A stretch of DNA of 64,000 nucleotides from Anadara kagoshimensis. Taxonomy: Eukaryota; Mollusca; Bivalvia; Arcoida; Arcidae. The translations under genes and the position numbers were made by a program. Position 1 is the stretch's first letter. Every line of letters begins with the position of its first letter. The notes under the pieces were generated by a model, which did not search any database, was not told where the DNA came from, and saw nothing but the letters and a program-made list of their open reading frames with translations. The stretch lies in the NCBI GenBank assembly GCA_021292105.1, contig CM037863.1:5591298-5655297 (forward strand), written 5' to 3'. Below are positions 20,039-32,270 of this stretch, in pieces.

Positions 20039-20190
20039 AAAATGAATAAAAATTAAAAATAAAAATAAATAACAAAATAATAAAATAAAATAAAATAGAT
20101 AAATAGCAAAATAATAATAAAATGATACTAATACTAATAATAAATAAATGTAAATAAATAAAAAATTAAAAAAAAAAAAAAGAAAGATAA
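19905..20190. repeat. (AAAT)n-rich low-complexity tract
   Basis: Degenerate AAAT/AAATA repeats. Nothing else was recognised from here to 20640. Confidence 0.9.
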
Positions 20191-20694
20191 AATTTAAGAT
20201 CTTGGGTCTATTACTTTTATGGAACACATGCTGTAAAATGCCGTAAGTGGGTGGTACCAATACATGGGCATTTGTCTATCTGTTCTTTTCCTTTTATTTT
20301 CTGTGTATTGTTGTCGGTTGCACGGCCGGTTGCTAATTCTCTCTCCAGTACATTTTTAAAAGCTATATTTTTTTCATTTTCATTATAAGTGGTCCCGCCA
20401 TTTTTTGCATTATTTGTCAGCTTTTAGTATTAAGTGTTAATTATTGTAGTACGCTAGATGTATTTTTATTCGCTGTGTACCAACTTTCGATTTCTTCGTC
20501 GACAATTATTTTCCGCTTTGATGTTATAATCTATTTCATTAATTAATCCGAGGATATAACATGCCGTAAAAATGTCGGGAACTACACAACCACGAAAATT
20601 AGAACCCGTCAAATAAAGTACATTAACAGTATTTGGGTTTTTTTTTGACTGTTGCCAAGTACAAGTGTTTGTTGTTTTGAGTACTTTGTTTTTA

Positions 20695-22115
20695 TTTGTG
20701 AGCATTTGTTGGTCGGATTACTTTGTTGTATTGGCTGTAATCAAGTACATGTTTTACATTTGTTGGTTGGATTACTTTGTTGTATTGGCTGTAATCAAGT
20801 ACCTGTTTTACATTTGTTGGTTGGCATACTTTGTTGTATTGGCTGTAATCAAGTACCTGTTTTACATTTGTTGGTTGGATTACTTTGTTGTATTGGCTGT
20901 AATCAAGTACCTGTTTTACATTTGTTGGTTGGATTACTTTGTTGTATTGGCTGTAATCAAGTACCTGTTTTACATTTGTTGGTCGGATTACTTTGTTGTA
21001 TTGGCTGTAATCAAGTACCTGTTTTACATTTGTTGGTTGGATTACTTTGTTGTATTGGCTGTAATCAAGTACCTGTTTTACATTTGTTGGTTGGATTACT
21101 TGGTTGTATTGGCTGTAATCAAGTACCTGTTTTACATTTGTTGGTCGGATTACTTTGTTGTATTGGCTGTAATCAAGTACCTGTTTTACATTTGTTGGTT
21201 GGATTACTTTGTTGTATTGGCTGTAATCAAGTACCTGTTTTACATTTGTTGGTTGGATTACTTTGTTGTATTGGCTGTAATCAAGTACCTGTTTTACATT
21301 TGTTGGTTGGATTACTTTGTTGTATTGGCTGTAATCAAGTACCTGTTTTACATTTGTTGGTTGGATTACTTTGTTGTATTGGCTGTAATCAAGTACCTGT
21401 TTTACATTTGTTGGTCGGATTACTTTGTTGTATTGGCTGTAATCAAGTACCTGTTTTACATTTGTTGGTTGGATTACTTTGTTGTATTGGCTGTAATCAA
21501 GTACCTGTTTTACATTTGTTGGTTGGATTACTTTGTTGTATTGGCTGTAATCAAGTACCTGTTTTACATTTGTTGGTTGGATTACTTTGTTGTATTGGCT
21601 GTAATCAAGTACCTGTTTTACATTTGTTGGTTGGATTACTTTGTTGTATTGGCTGTAATCAAGTACCTGTTTTACATTTGTTGGTTGGATTACTTTGTTG
21701 TATTGGCTGTAATCAAGTACCTGTTTTACATTTGTTGGTTGGATTACTTGGTTGTATTGGCTGTAATCAAGTACCTGTTTTACATTTGTTGGTTGGATTA
21801 CTTTGTTGTATTGGCTGTAATCAAGTACCTGTTTTACATTTGTTGGTTGGCATACTTTGTTGTATTGGCTGTAATCAAGTACCTGTTTTACATTTGTTGG
21901 TTGGATTACTTTGTTGTATTGGCTGTAATCAAGTACCTGTTTTACATTTGTTGGTTGGATTACTTGGTTGTATTGGCTGTAATCAAGTACCTGTTTTACA
22001 TTTGTTGGTTGACATACTTTGTTGTATTGGCTGTAATTAAGTACCTGTTTTACATTTGTTGGTTGGATTACTTGGTTGTATTGGCTGTAATCAAGTACCT
22101 GTTTTACTTTGGTTC
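20695..22115. repeat. 54-bp minisatellite, about 26 copies
   Basis: Unit 'ttggttggattactttgttg' 'tattggctgtaatcaagtac' 'ctgttttacatttg'. Because 54 is divisible by three, three frames stay open for 460-500 codons, two on plus and one on minus. The minus frame repeats VKQVLDYSQYNKVIQPTN. The variant positions (ttggt/ttggc, ggat/ggca, tttg/ttgg) change the amino acid in that frame, and there is no start context or splice support. I read the frames as a by-product of the array. Confidence 0.95.
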
Positions 22116-22205
22116 TAGTTTTTGGAGAAAAAATGTTGCTTTTTATCATAGAAAAATTCCGTTAAGTTAATATATTAAGATGAACCCATACATACATGTT
22201 TTGTA

Positions 22206-23498
22206 GTATTCATTATTACATAGTTGATCTCCATGGTTATGTTCTGAAATGGAAGGAAGTGACGTATTCATTATTACATAGTTGATCTCCATGGTTATGT
22301 TCTGAAATGGAAGGAAGTGACGTATTCATTATTACATAGTTGATCTCCATGGTTATGTTCTGAAATGGAAGGAAGTGACGTATTCATTATTACATATTTG
22401 ATCTCCATGGTTCTGTTCTGAAATTCAAGGAAGTGACGTATTCATTATTACATAGTTGATCTCCATGGTTATGTTCTGAAATGGAAGGAGGAAGTGAAGT
22501 ATTCATTATTACATAGTTGATCTCCATGGTTATGTTCTGAAATGGAAGGAAGTGACGTATTCATTATTATATAGTTGATCTCCATGGTTATGTTCTGAAA
22601 TGGAAGGAGGAAGTGAAGTATTCATTATTACATAGTTGATCTCCATGGTTATGTTCTGAAATGGAAGGAAGTGACGTATTCATTATTACATAGTTGATCT
22701 CCATGGTTATGTTCTGAAATGGAAGGAAGTGACGTATTCATTATTACATAGGTGATCTCCATGGTTATGTTCTGAAATGGAAGGAAGTGACGTATTCATT
22801 ATTACATATTTGATCGCCATCTTTATGTTCTGAAATGGAAGGAAGTGACGTATTCATTATTACATAGTTGATCTCCATGGTTATGCTCTGGAATAGAAGG
22901 AAGTGACGTATTCATTATTACATAGTTGATCTCCATGGTTATGATATGAAATGAAAGGAAGTGACGTTTTCATTATTACATAGTTGATCGCCATCTTCAT
23001 GTTCTGAAATGGAAGGAAGTGACGTATTCATTATTACATAGTTGATCTCCATGGTTATGCTCTGAAATAGAAGGAAGTGACGTATTCATTATTACATAGG
23101 TGATCGCAATGGTTATGTTCTGAAATGGAAGGAAGTGACGTATTCATTATTACATATTTGATCGCCATCTTTATGTTCTGAAATGGAAGGAAGTGACGTA
23201 TTCATTATTACATAGTTGATCTCCATGGTTATGTTCTGAAATGGAAGGAAGTGACGTATTCATTATTACATAGGTGATCGCAATGGTTATGTTCTGAAAC
23301 GGAAGAAAGTGACGTATTCATTATTACATAGTTAATCTCCATGGTTATGTTCTGAAATGGACGTAAGTGACGTATTCATTATTACAAAGTTGATCACCAT
23401 GGTTATGTTATGAAATGAAAGGAAGTGACGTATTCATTAATATGAAAATAGGCATTGCCTATCCCGGGAAATGTCCAAATTTATTATCGGGTTCTTGT

Positions 23499-23548
<50 letters not shown>

Positions 23549-23708
23549 GGGATGGCACAAATTGTTTTGTCTCACCAAATACTAGTGGGACTGACTATAG
23601 TTAACTATCGCCATGGTTATGTTATGAAATGAAAGGAAGTGACGTATTCATTATTACATAGGTGATCGCAATGGTTATGTTCTGAAATGGAAGGAAGTGA
23701 CGTATTTA
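22206..23708. repeat. 58-bp minisatellite, about 24 copies, interrupted
   Basis: Unit 'gacgtattcattattacata' 'gttgatctccatggttatgt' 'tctgaaatggaaggaagt'. Two units carry an extra 'gga'. Variant units (gatcgccatcttt, gatcgcaatgg) recur in blocks, which points to higher-order copying. It is interrupted at 23439-23604. Confidence 0.95.
23439..23604 (+). repeat. Segment inserted in the 58-bp array, shared with 24005-24152
   Basis: 'tatgaaaataggcattgcct', 'gggaaatgtccaaatttatt', a long (CA)n and 'gtgggactgactatagttaa' match the 24-kb copy closely. The CA run is expanded here (about 50 bp) and short there. Confidence 0.85.
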
Positions 23709-23860
23709 TTTACAATTGAACTGTTTTGAAATGGCGTTCATAGTCAATATGAATGCAAAATCTTTGCACGACAAACTAAGTGATGCGCGATGCATGATCG
23801 GTTTGTCGTGCAAAGGTATGACATTCATATTGACTACGAAATACCATCGTAAGATCATAC
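23708..23860. repeat. Palindromic repeat, intact copy
   Basis: 'catagtcaatatgaatgcaa' … 'tttgcacgacaaac' on the left is inverted on the right as 'gtttgtcgtgcaaag' … 'cattcatattgactacg'. The arms are about 40 bp around a centre of about 24 bp (gatgcgcgatgcatgatc). A half copy is at 4030-4710. Confidence 0.8.
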
Positions 23861-24004
23861 ACCCTCCTGATAAATGATATCGTAAGGCAATGCTGGGATT
23901 GAATTGCTGCACGGGGGTTGGGGGCGTAAATGAGTTTTCCTAAATAGACTGTTTAACAACGACTAAAATACGACTAAAGCTGTTTGAAGATCATTTCAAG
24001 CTTA

Positions 24005-24152
24005 ATATGAAAATAGGCATTGCCTATCCCGGGAAATGTCCAAATTTATTATCAAGTTATTGTGTGTACACACACCCACCCAAAAAAGGAATGGCACACA
24101 TTGTTTTGTCTCACCAAATACTAGTGGGACTGACTATAGTTAACTACCGCCG
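24005..24152 (+). repeat. Second copy of the segment found inside the 58-bp array
   Basis: See 23439-23604. The surrounding 95-codon open frame (24007-24294) has no recognisable domain, and part of it is this repeat. Confidence 0.75.
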
Positions 24153-24439
24153 AGTTCTTGCGTCATCTTTCAATCATGTTCTGTCACACAGAGCTGAGTT
24201 TTGGTATGATCTTTCCAGGGACACAAAAGGCTATTCAATTACCCAATATAGTGAATATACTAATCCATACCACAACAACATTCTCACGTTGTAATGTCTT
24301 CTAATCTTGAGTCACCTTTTACCATACCATTTGAATAATTTAATCTACTGATTTATGCATTGCATAAATAACTACTCCTGTTTCTTAAAACAAGATGTGT
24401 ATCATAGCACAGTTCAAGATTGTCCCATTCAATTTATGA

Positions 24440-24830
24440 AGCAGTTATACCAATGAAAAGCAAACATACTAATCCATGTCCAAATCACAATCCAGGAGTA
24501 AAGTAAAAAAAAAAACTTTGAAACTGACAAGTTAGGCTAAACACGCGAACTTCCACCCGGGAAGTAAGACCGAGTTTTCTGAAAGGGTAAGCACCTTCTG
24601 TTAGCTAGCTACACCGACCGTCGTGTGTAATTAATATTAAGTGAAGGGAACATGGAACTAAAACATCCAGGTCAATATTGGACACAGAGACATCAAACTT
24701 GTCAACAATACAGTGATGATGGTCATAAAACTTTTTGCCGAAGGCCCTGATAAGCCTAGGCTTGCAATATCCCTTGGTCAACAATCTATTCTGTTTGTGA
24801 CCGCCTTGGTTGCTCAATGGTATAGCATCC
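24440..24830 (-). repeat. Composite repeat, minus orientation
   Basis: Starts with one 49-bp unit ('catactaatccatgtccaaa') and 'gaaactgacaagttaggcta', then 'cgaacttccacccgggaag', 'gtaagcaccttctgttagct' and 'aagcctaggcttgcaatat'. Related copies lie at 41950, 44200, 46780, 47505, 50200 and 60424 in this orientation, and at 43410, 43925, 46040, 49410, 51478 and 53775 in the other. Confidence 0.75.
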
Positions 24831-25485
24831 TCCTGGAGAGTGGAAGGTTTTTGGTTCCAACTTGACTTGTGTTATACATGACAATACTTCAAAATTTGAG
24901 TTACTGCTTTCTCATTTTGCAAGCCACATTTGGCTTAGAGGATAGATTATCGACTGGTTATAGAATTATATTAATTGGAAGTGAATGCTTGTCTGTGACT
25001 CTGTTAGGCAGCACCTTTAACCCACAACCCGATATGAATACAGTGGTATGAGGGTAAGCTCTCTTACACCTTCAACATTCACAGGCATATAGTACCATGA
25101 TAAGAATTTTGTAAAGCACAGACCACTGCAAGTAACAAATGATATGATTAAAACTTGACAGGCTTGTACTGAGATAATGTTAATTTTAGCCCAGCCCATT
25201 TAAGTTTCACTGCATGAAGAGCCCCAGCCCCGTAGAGTTGAAAATGCTTTTTCACTTATATCGAGACGGTTAATTCTAGGATGGTGGGTTTGAGTTTTTT
25301 TTACCCCAGTCAAGATTATTCATTATTCACCTAAATTGAAATGAAACATTCTGGGATGATATACTAGAAAGATGGTGCTTTAAGATTTATATTGAAATGG
25401 TCACTTATGTGAATGATGGAGTGGAAATTGGCATTTATTCACTTATACCAACTTTTTTCGAGAACCAAGTCTGGGATATTGAAGA

Positions 25486-25655
25486 AGGTAGGTAATGTTG
25501 ATTTTACCCTAGTTAAAATTTTTATATTCATTCCGAGAACTGTAAATTATTGGAATCCCCTGCCAGCATCAGTAGTCCAGTCGCCATCCCTGGAGGTTTT
25601 CAAGGGGTCAATTCAGACCTTACCTAAGTGGATCTCAACTACAGTCAGCTGCTAA
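25486..25655 (+). pseudogene. C-terminal remnant of a non-LTR retrotransposon ORF2
   Basis: The plus-strand frame reads IFIPRTVNYWNPLPASVV then PSLEVFKGSI. It matches the very C-terminal signature of Jockey/CR1/L2-type reverse-transcriptase proteins (F-F-P-R-T-x-x-x-W-N-x-L-P…A-P-S-x-x-x-F-K). The upstream RT domain is absent, so this is a 5'-truncated insertion. Confidence 0.7.
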
Positions 25656-25989
25656 ACTCAACATGAATGTTTTATTATTGTTATTTTCATCACAACTTTT
25701 TGGGACAGCGGTCCATCTCATTGCACAACATGTACAGTTTCCTCATCAGTAATGTCCAAGTTAGATTTTTGATGAGTGCAGTCACTGTAATTGAAGTCAG
25801 TTCTAGTCAGCACCTTAAAGTCAAACTGGTCACGCTCGATCAGCTGATCATGATATCCACACATGTAAACAAACACAGGATTTGTCAATATTTACATTAA
25901 ATTTTATCTTTATTTTCATAAAAATGATTATTGGAACGAACTGTTAATTAATTCTTTCGAAAAACGCATTTTATTATTTTTCTTAAAAA

Positions 25990-26400
25990 TCGATCGTTTG
26001 TGAAAACGTCTTTCCCGTCCTGACGAACGCCATTTTTGTTTACACTGCATTCAGCGAGGGTCACAGATGCACTCTAAATTTTGATTCAATTAAGTAATAA
26101 TATGTGAAAAAGAGTTACCGTAGAAGTCGTATGTACTGTGGTTATGCTAACCTCGTGAATAGTTTTGTGTCAGGTAACTATGGTTATCGATTTATCTAAC
26201 TTGAAATCGGCAAATTTTGTATCTTCCCGCATTGTATACTGTGTGATCATGGTTGATGCACGTGGGAAGGTCGGTCGCTGATTGGCTTGCAGTGGTTATC
26301 GATCTGAATTGAACTTTGACCCAATCAAAAAAAATCACGTCATCGCGAATCTTGAAACGCTACACTTGGAGATCAGCCAGAATGGCGAAAGAAACGTAAA
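25990..26400. promoter_or_regulatory. CpG-richer block, possible divergent promoter
   Basis: Minus strand: 'caaaaatggcgttcgtcagg' at about 26037-26018. Plus strand: 'ccagaatggcgaaagaaac|gtaaat' at 26378-26396, an ATG followed after 14 nt by a donor-like GT. Both are ATGGCG start-like contexts facing away from each other about 340 bp apart. I could not find following exons, so this is tentative. Confidence 0.25.
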
Positions 26401-26670
26401 TATTTGGTACTCGATCAACCTATTTAAATTATTACTTGTTTCAATGAATAATTTTCACGATAATCGTTTCTTGGTTTCATTTCTGATGTACGAGACGGGC
26501 GAGATTTCCCCCCATATGGAGCTCACTTCCTGTCGATTTGACCCCTTCAATGGCCTTGAGAAAAAAAGTGAAAAGTGGTGCACGCGCGGCGTCAAATGAT
26601 TTGGACGTACGGTCTATAGAATTTTTTCACAATTTTCTATGACGTCATAATACATACGTGTTACCTATAG

Positions 26671-26712
26671 ACGGGAAATTCCCGGCGCTTCGCGCCGGGA
26701 CATTTCCCGTAT
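26671..26712. repeat. GC-rich stem-loop
   Basis: 'acgggaaattcccggcgc' ttc 'gcgccgggacatttcccgt': an 18-19 bp stem with one bulged base and a 3-base loop, in an otherwise AT-rich region. It could be the core of a hairpin MITE. Confidence 0.6.
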
Positions 26713-26869
26713 AACATTTGTATTAATTTTTCTTGTCAAAAATGTTTGTTTTTGATTATCATCCCCGGAGTACTAAGAAATGAAATTTAAACAAGACAAA
26801 CTGATATGAATAGAATAGTTTAGCAATAGCGTATCTGTATCGGTACGTTGCAGTAACTAAAGTGTGGCG

Positions 26870-27050
26870 CATGCCAGGAAGGAAGGGGGTTGGGAGGTTT
26901 TCACCCAGGGCTTGCCTGAAGCTTTCGACGCTGTCAATGCGCACTATTCTCTCCTCGAGATGTTTCCAGTCTGTAACAGATCTTATGAATAAGGAGTGTT
27001 TTGTTTTGCTAGTATTGATTTGATTGATAGCAAAATATCTGGTGTGTGAG
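26870..27050 (-). pseudogene. Second LINE ORF2 C-terminal remnant
   Basis: The minus-strand frame contains HSLFIRSVTDWKHLEERIV and SVESFRQAL, the C-terminal signature of a non-LTR reverse-transcriptase protein from a different lineage than the one at 25486. It is truncated at both ends. Confidence 0.7.
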
Positions 27051-27089
27051 GCGCTTGTTAAGAATATTTCCGTTAAGTCGATGCTTTTA

Positions 27090-27200
27090 GTTTTGGAATG
27101 GTGGAGGAAACCAGAGTACCCGGAAAAAACCCACCAAAATTCGGCAATATAACTGACAAATTTTCTAATTTTTGGATGAGACAGATAAAACTATACAAAC
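27090..27200 (-). repeat. Dispersed 'ggaggaaaccagagtacccg' motif
   Basis: The word 'tggaggaaaccagagtaccc' followed by 'aactgacaaattttc' recurs in degraded form at 11120-11165, 18300-18345 and 52488-52580. It is a conserved block of an unclassified retroelement. Confidence 0.5.
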
Positions 27201-27264
27201 CTGTAGTAGTTTGAAAAAGCCATCCTTTACAGCACAGAATACCTAATGAAATTACAAAATAATA

Positions 27265-27444
27265 CAATCAAACCTGTCTATAAAGGCCGCCCAAGGGAAC
27301 CAGTAAACGTGGCCTTTAAGGGCAGGTGGCCTTTATATACATGTTCAAATAATATGAATAAAGAACAATTGGGATACAAGTCCACTGGCCTTTTTAAGCA
27401 GGTGGTCTTTTTATAGAGGTGGCTGGTTAAGGCAGGATTGACTG
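27265..27444 (-). mobile_element. 180-bp MITE, 'ggcctttata' family, copy 3
   Basis: Inverted relative to 9954-10132. Left 'caatcaaacctgtctataaa', right 'ggcaggattgactg'. Confidence 0.8.
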
Positions 27445-27469
27445 TTTATTTATATTGATTAATTGACTA

Positions 27470-27740
27470 AATGGGGTTTTATGTTCCAGTCCAGAATATT
27501 TTACTTATATCGAAACGACACCAGCTATAGGTGAACTTTTTACCTTTGTATTGCGCTTTAGGCAATGTGCATGAAGGATTCATTACTATGCCACGCCTGC
27601 TGTGACACGGGACATGGGTTTAAAGGTCTCTTCCGAAGGACCCAGTGACTTTCATATCTGAATGCCGAGTGTTTGGTGAAAGAACAGGCACTGCCGATTC
27701 TCAAGTCTTGGTAAGACCCCTGCCGCGGTTCGAATCCACA
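27470..27740 (-). mobile_element. tRNA-derived SINE lacking the end of its head
   Basis: Tail and body as in the first SINE family. The minus-strand head is preserved only to box B ('cggttcgaatcc') and then runs into the AC-rich array. Confidence 0.7.
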
Positions 27741-27764
27741 ACATGCAACATGCTAATACATGCA

Positions 27765-30700
27765 TAAATCTCAATACTATAGATAATAACCAATAAACAA
27801 ATAAACACTTCAACCAGAAAACTAAACACTTCAACTATACAACCAAACACTTCTACTATACAACTAAACACTTGAATTATACAACTTAACATCTCTACTT
27901 TCCTACTAAACACTTCATTCATACAACTAAACACTTGAACTATACAACTAAACATTTCTTATATCCTACTAAACACTTCAACCATACAACTAAATACTTT
28001 TTTCCATACAACTAAACACTTCAACTATACAACTAAACATTTCTTATATCCTACTAAACACTTCAACCATACAACTACATACTTTTTTTCCATACAACTA
28101 AACACTTCAACTATACAGCTAAACATTTCTTATATCCTACTAAACACTTCTACCAAACAACTAAACACTTTTTTCCACACAACTAAACACTTTTTCTACA
28201 CAACTAAACATTTCAATTATACAACTAAACCTTCAACCATGCAACCTATCACTTCAACCCTACAACTAAACAATTGAACCATACAAATAAACACTTTAAA
28301 CATACAACCGATCACATCAACGAAACCAAAACCTATAAATTAAATCGTGGTCATGATTTGTAGCACAATACAAAGTACTAACCTTGCTGGTGCGGACTTA
28401 AACTGTTACAACTAAACACTTCAAGCATACAACTGAATATTTTAGCAATACAATTAAACGCTTCAACCATACAACTAAACACTTAACTAAGCACTAACCA
28501 CACCTAATATCTTGACATTTCAACCAATAACTAAACACTTCAACTTTATTTCTAATCACTAAACACTTAAACTATATAACTAAACACTTCCATCACACTA
28601 CTAATCATTAAACACTTCAGCCATAAAACTAAACACTTGAATTCTACCACTAATCACTAAACACTTTGAACAACTATGCAACTGAACACTTCAACCATAC
28701 AACTAAACACTTCAACTCTAAAACTATCACTTAACACTTCAACCATACAACTAAACACTTCAACCATACAACTAACTTCAACTCTAAAACTTTCACTTAA
28801 CACTTCAAACATACAACTAAACACTTCAACTCTAAAACTAATCACTTAACAATTCAACCATACAACTAACATTCAACTCTAAAACTATCACTTAACACTT
28901 CAACCATACAACTAAACACTTCAACTTTAAAACTAATCACTAAACACTTCAACCATACAACTCAACACTTCAACTCTAAAACTATCACTTAACACTTCAA
29001 CCATACAGCTAAACACTTCAACTTTAAAACTAATCACTAAACACTTCAACCATACAACTAAACATTTCAACCATACAACTTAACACTTCAACCATACAAC
29101 TAAACACTTCAACCATACAACTAAACACTTCAACTCTAAAACTTATCACTAAACACTTCAACCATACAACTAAACACGTCAACTCTAAAACTAATCACTT
29201 AACACTTCAACCATACAACTAAACACTTCAACTCTAAAACTATCACTTAACACTTCAACCATACAACTAAACACTTCAACCATACAACTAAACACTTCAA
29301 TTTTAAAACTTATTACTAAACACTTCAACCATACAACTTAACTCTTCAACCATACAACTAAACACTTCAACTCTAAAACTTATCACTAAACACTTCAACC
29401 ATACAACTAAACACTTCAACTCTAAAACTAATCACTAAACTTCAACCATACAACTTAACACTTCAACTCTAAAACTATCACTTAACACTTCAACCATACA
29501 ACTAAACACTTCAACTTTAAAACTAATCACTAAACACTTCAACCATACAACTAAACACTTCAACTCTAAAACTAATCACTAAACACTTCAACCATACAAC
29601 TTAACACTTCAACTCTAAAACTATCACTTAACACTTCAACCATACAACTAAACACTTCAACCATACAACTAAACACTTCAACTCTAAAACTTATCACTAA
29701 ACACTTCAAACATACAACTAAACACTTCAACTCTAAAACTAATCACTTAACACTTCAACCATACAACTAAACACTTCAACTTTAAAACTAATCACTATAC
29801 ACTTCAACCATACAACTAAACACTTCAACTCTAAAACTAATCACTAAACACTTCAACCATACAACTTAACACTTCAACTCTAAAACTATCACTTAACACT
29901 TCAACCATACAACTAAACACTTCAACCATACAACTAAACACTTCAACTCTAAAACTTATCACTAAACACTTCAAACATACAACTAAACACTTCAACTCTA
30001 AAACTAATCACTTAACAATTCAACCATAGAACTACACACTTCAACTTTAAAACTAATCACTAAACACTTCAACCATACAACTCAACACTTCAACTCTAAA
30101 ACTATCACTTAACACTTCAACCATACAACTAAACACTTCAACTTTAAAACTAATCACTAAATACTTCAACCATACAACTAAACATTTCAACCATACAACT
30201 AAACACTTCAACCATACAACTAAACACTTCAACTCTAAAACTTATCACTAAACACTTCAACCATACAACTAAACACTTCAACTTTAAAACTTATCACTTA
30301 ACACTTCAACCATACAACTTAACACTTCAACTCTAAAACTTATTACTAAACACTTCAACCATACAACTAAACACTTCAACTCTAAAACTAATCACTAAAC
30401 ACTTGAACCATACAACTTAACACTTCAACTCTAAAACTAATCACTTAACATTTCAACCATACAACTAAACACTTCAACCATACAACTTAACACTTCAACT
30501 CAAAAAACTAATCACTTAACACTTCAACCATACAACTAAACACTTCAACTTTAAAAGTTATCACTTAACACTTCAACCATACAACTAAACACTTCAACTC
30601 TAAAACTAATCACTTAACAATTCAACCATACAACTCAACACTTCAACTCTAAAACTATCACTTAACACTTCAACCATACAACTAAACACTTCAACTTTAA

Positions 30701-31535
30701 AACTAATCACTAAACACTTCAACCATACAACTAAACACTTCAACTCTAAAACTATCACTTAACACTTCAACCATACAACTAAACACTTCAACCATACAAC
30801 TAAACACTTCAACTCTAAAACTATCACTTAACACTTCAACAATACAACTAAACACTTCAACTCTAAAACTTATTACTAAACACTTCAACCATACAACTAA
30901 ACACTTCAACTCTAAAACTTATCACTAAACACTTCAAACATACAACTAAACACTTCAACTCTAAAACTAATCACTTAACAATTCAACCATACAACTAAAC
31001 ACTTCAACTTTAAAACTAATCACTAAACACTTCAACCATACAACTTAACACTTCAACTCTAAAACTATCAATTAACACTTCAACTATACAACTAAACACT
31101 TCAACCATACAACTAAACACTTCAACTCTAAAACTATCACTTAACACTTCAACAATACAACTAAACACTTCAACTCTAAAACTTATTACTAAACACTTCA
31201 ACCAACCATACAACTAAACACTTCAACTCTAAAACTTATCACTAAACACTTCAAACATACAACTAAACACTTCAACTCTAAAACTAATCACTTAACACTT
31301 CAACCATACAACTAAACACTTCAACTTTAAAACTAATCACTAAACACTTCAACCATACAACTCAACACTTCAACTCTAAAACTATCACTTAACACTTCAA
31401 CCATACAACTAAACACTTCAACTCTAAAACTTATCACTAAACACTTCAACCATACAACTAAACACTTCAACTCTAAAACTAATCACTAAACACTTCAACC
31501 ATACAACTAAACACTTCAACCATACAACTTAACAC
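27765..31535. repeat. AC-rich higher-order minisatellite
   Basis: Built from two alternating submonomers, 'acttcaaccatacaactaaac' and 'acttcaactctaaaactaatc' + 'actaaac', giving a unit of about 48-50 bp in perhaps 75 copies. The left 600 bp is more divergent. A non-repetitive spacer ('gtagcacaatacaaagtact') at 28320-28410 recurs at 31545-31610 and 31735-31790. Minus-strand frames (VEVFSCMVEV) are artefacts. Confidence 0.93.
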
Positions 31536-31800
31536 AAAGCCTATTAACTAAACCATGGTTATGAAAATTGTAACACAGTACAAAATATTAATCTTGTAAT
31601 ACTAGAGCAGTTGTTTTTGTGTTTCACATTACAACTAAACATAAATACTTCAAGCATACATTTGAACACTTTAAACAGTTTACTAAACACTTCAACCATG
31701 CTACTAAACACTTAACCAAAATCTATACACTAAGTAAACTAAACTATAGTTATTAAAATTGTAGTACATTTTTAAGTACTTACATTCTAACAATACTAGG
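31536..31800. repeat. Degenerate continuation of the AC-rich array
   Basis: Two spacer copies ('ggttatgaaaattgtaacac', 'agttattaaaattgtagtac') are separated by a few decayed 'aaacacttcaaccatg' units. Confidence 0.8.
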
Positions 31801-31934
31801 ACAACCATATACATGTACATTTTGAATGTACCGATTTTTACGATGCACAAGAGATAAGAATAAAACTGTCATTTTACTTCACATTTTACAGATAACAAGA
31901 TAAGAAATCGTACTGGCCCTATCTGCTTGTGAAC

Positions 31935-32270
31935 CACTGCGGTAGCTCAGATGGTAGAGTGATGGCTCCATAAGTGGGAGGTCGTGGGTTTGAGTCCCGA
32001 CCGGGTCTGACCCAAGACTTGAAAGTGGGTAGTGACTGTTCTTTCGCCAAGCACTCGGCATCAAATGAAAGTCACGGTTCTCTCGGAAGGGAACTTAAAA
32101 AAAACAAGGTCCCGTGTCACGGTAGGCTTGGCACGATAAAGAACCTTGCTGTGTAATGCCATCAGCGCAACGCACAGGCAAAATTTCTGCACCTTCACCA
32201 ATAGCTGGCGACGTCTCGATATAATTGAAATATTCTTGAATGGGACCATTACTCAACTCAACTCCTATCT
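31935..32270 (+). mobile_element. tRNA-derived SINE, full length
   Basis: Best copy of family 1: 'ctgcggtagctcagatggta' (box A), 'gtgggtttgagtccc' (box B), and the body with 'gaaagtcacggttctct'. It ends 'gcgacgtctcgatataattg' and 'attactcaactcaactcc'. Confidence 0.9.

Noticed and set aside
20652-22170. Two plus-strand proteins of 460-500 residues with 18-residue repeats (LLVGLLCCIGCNQVPVLH, CWLDYFVVLAVIKYLFYI)
   Set aside because: By-product of a 54-bp array (a multiple of three). The same DNA is open in three frames.
24007-24294. 95-codon open frame
   Set aside because: Half of it is a repeat found again in the 58-bp array. No domain.
27701-31213. Minus-strand VEVFSC-repeat proteins
   Set aside because: Frames through the AC-rich array, broken many times, with no start or splice support.
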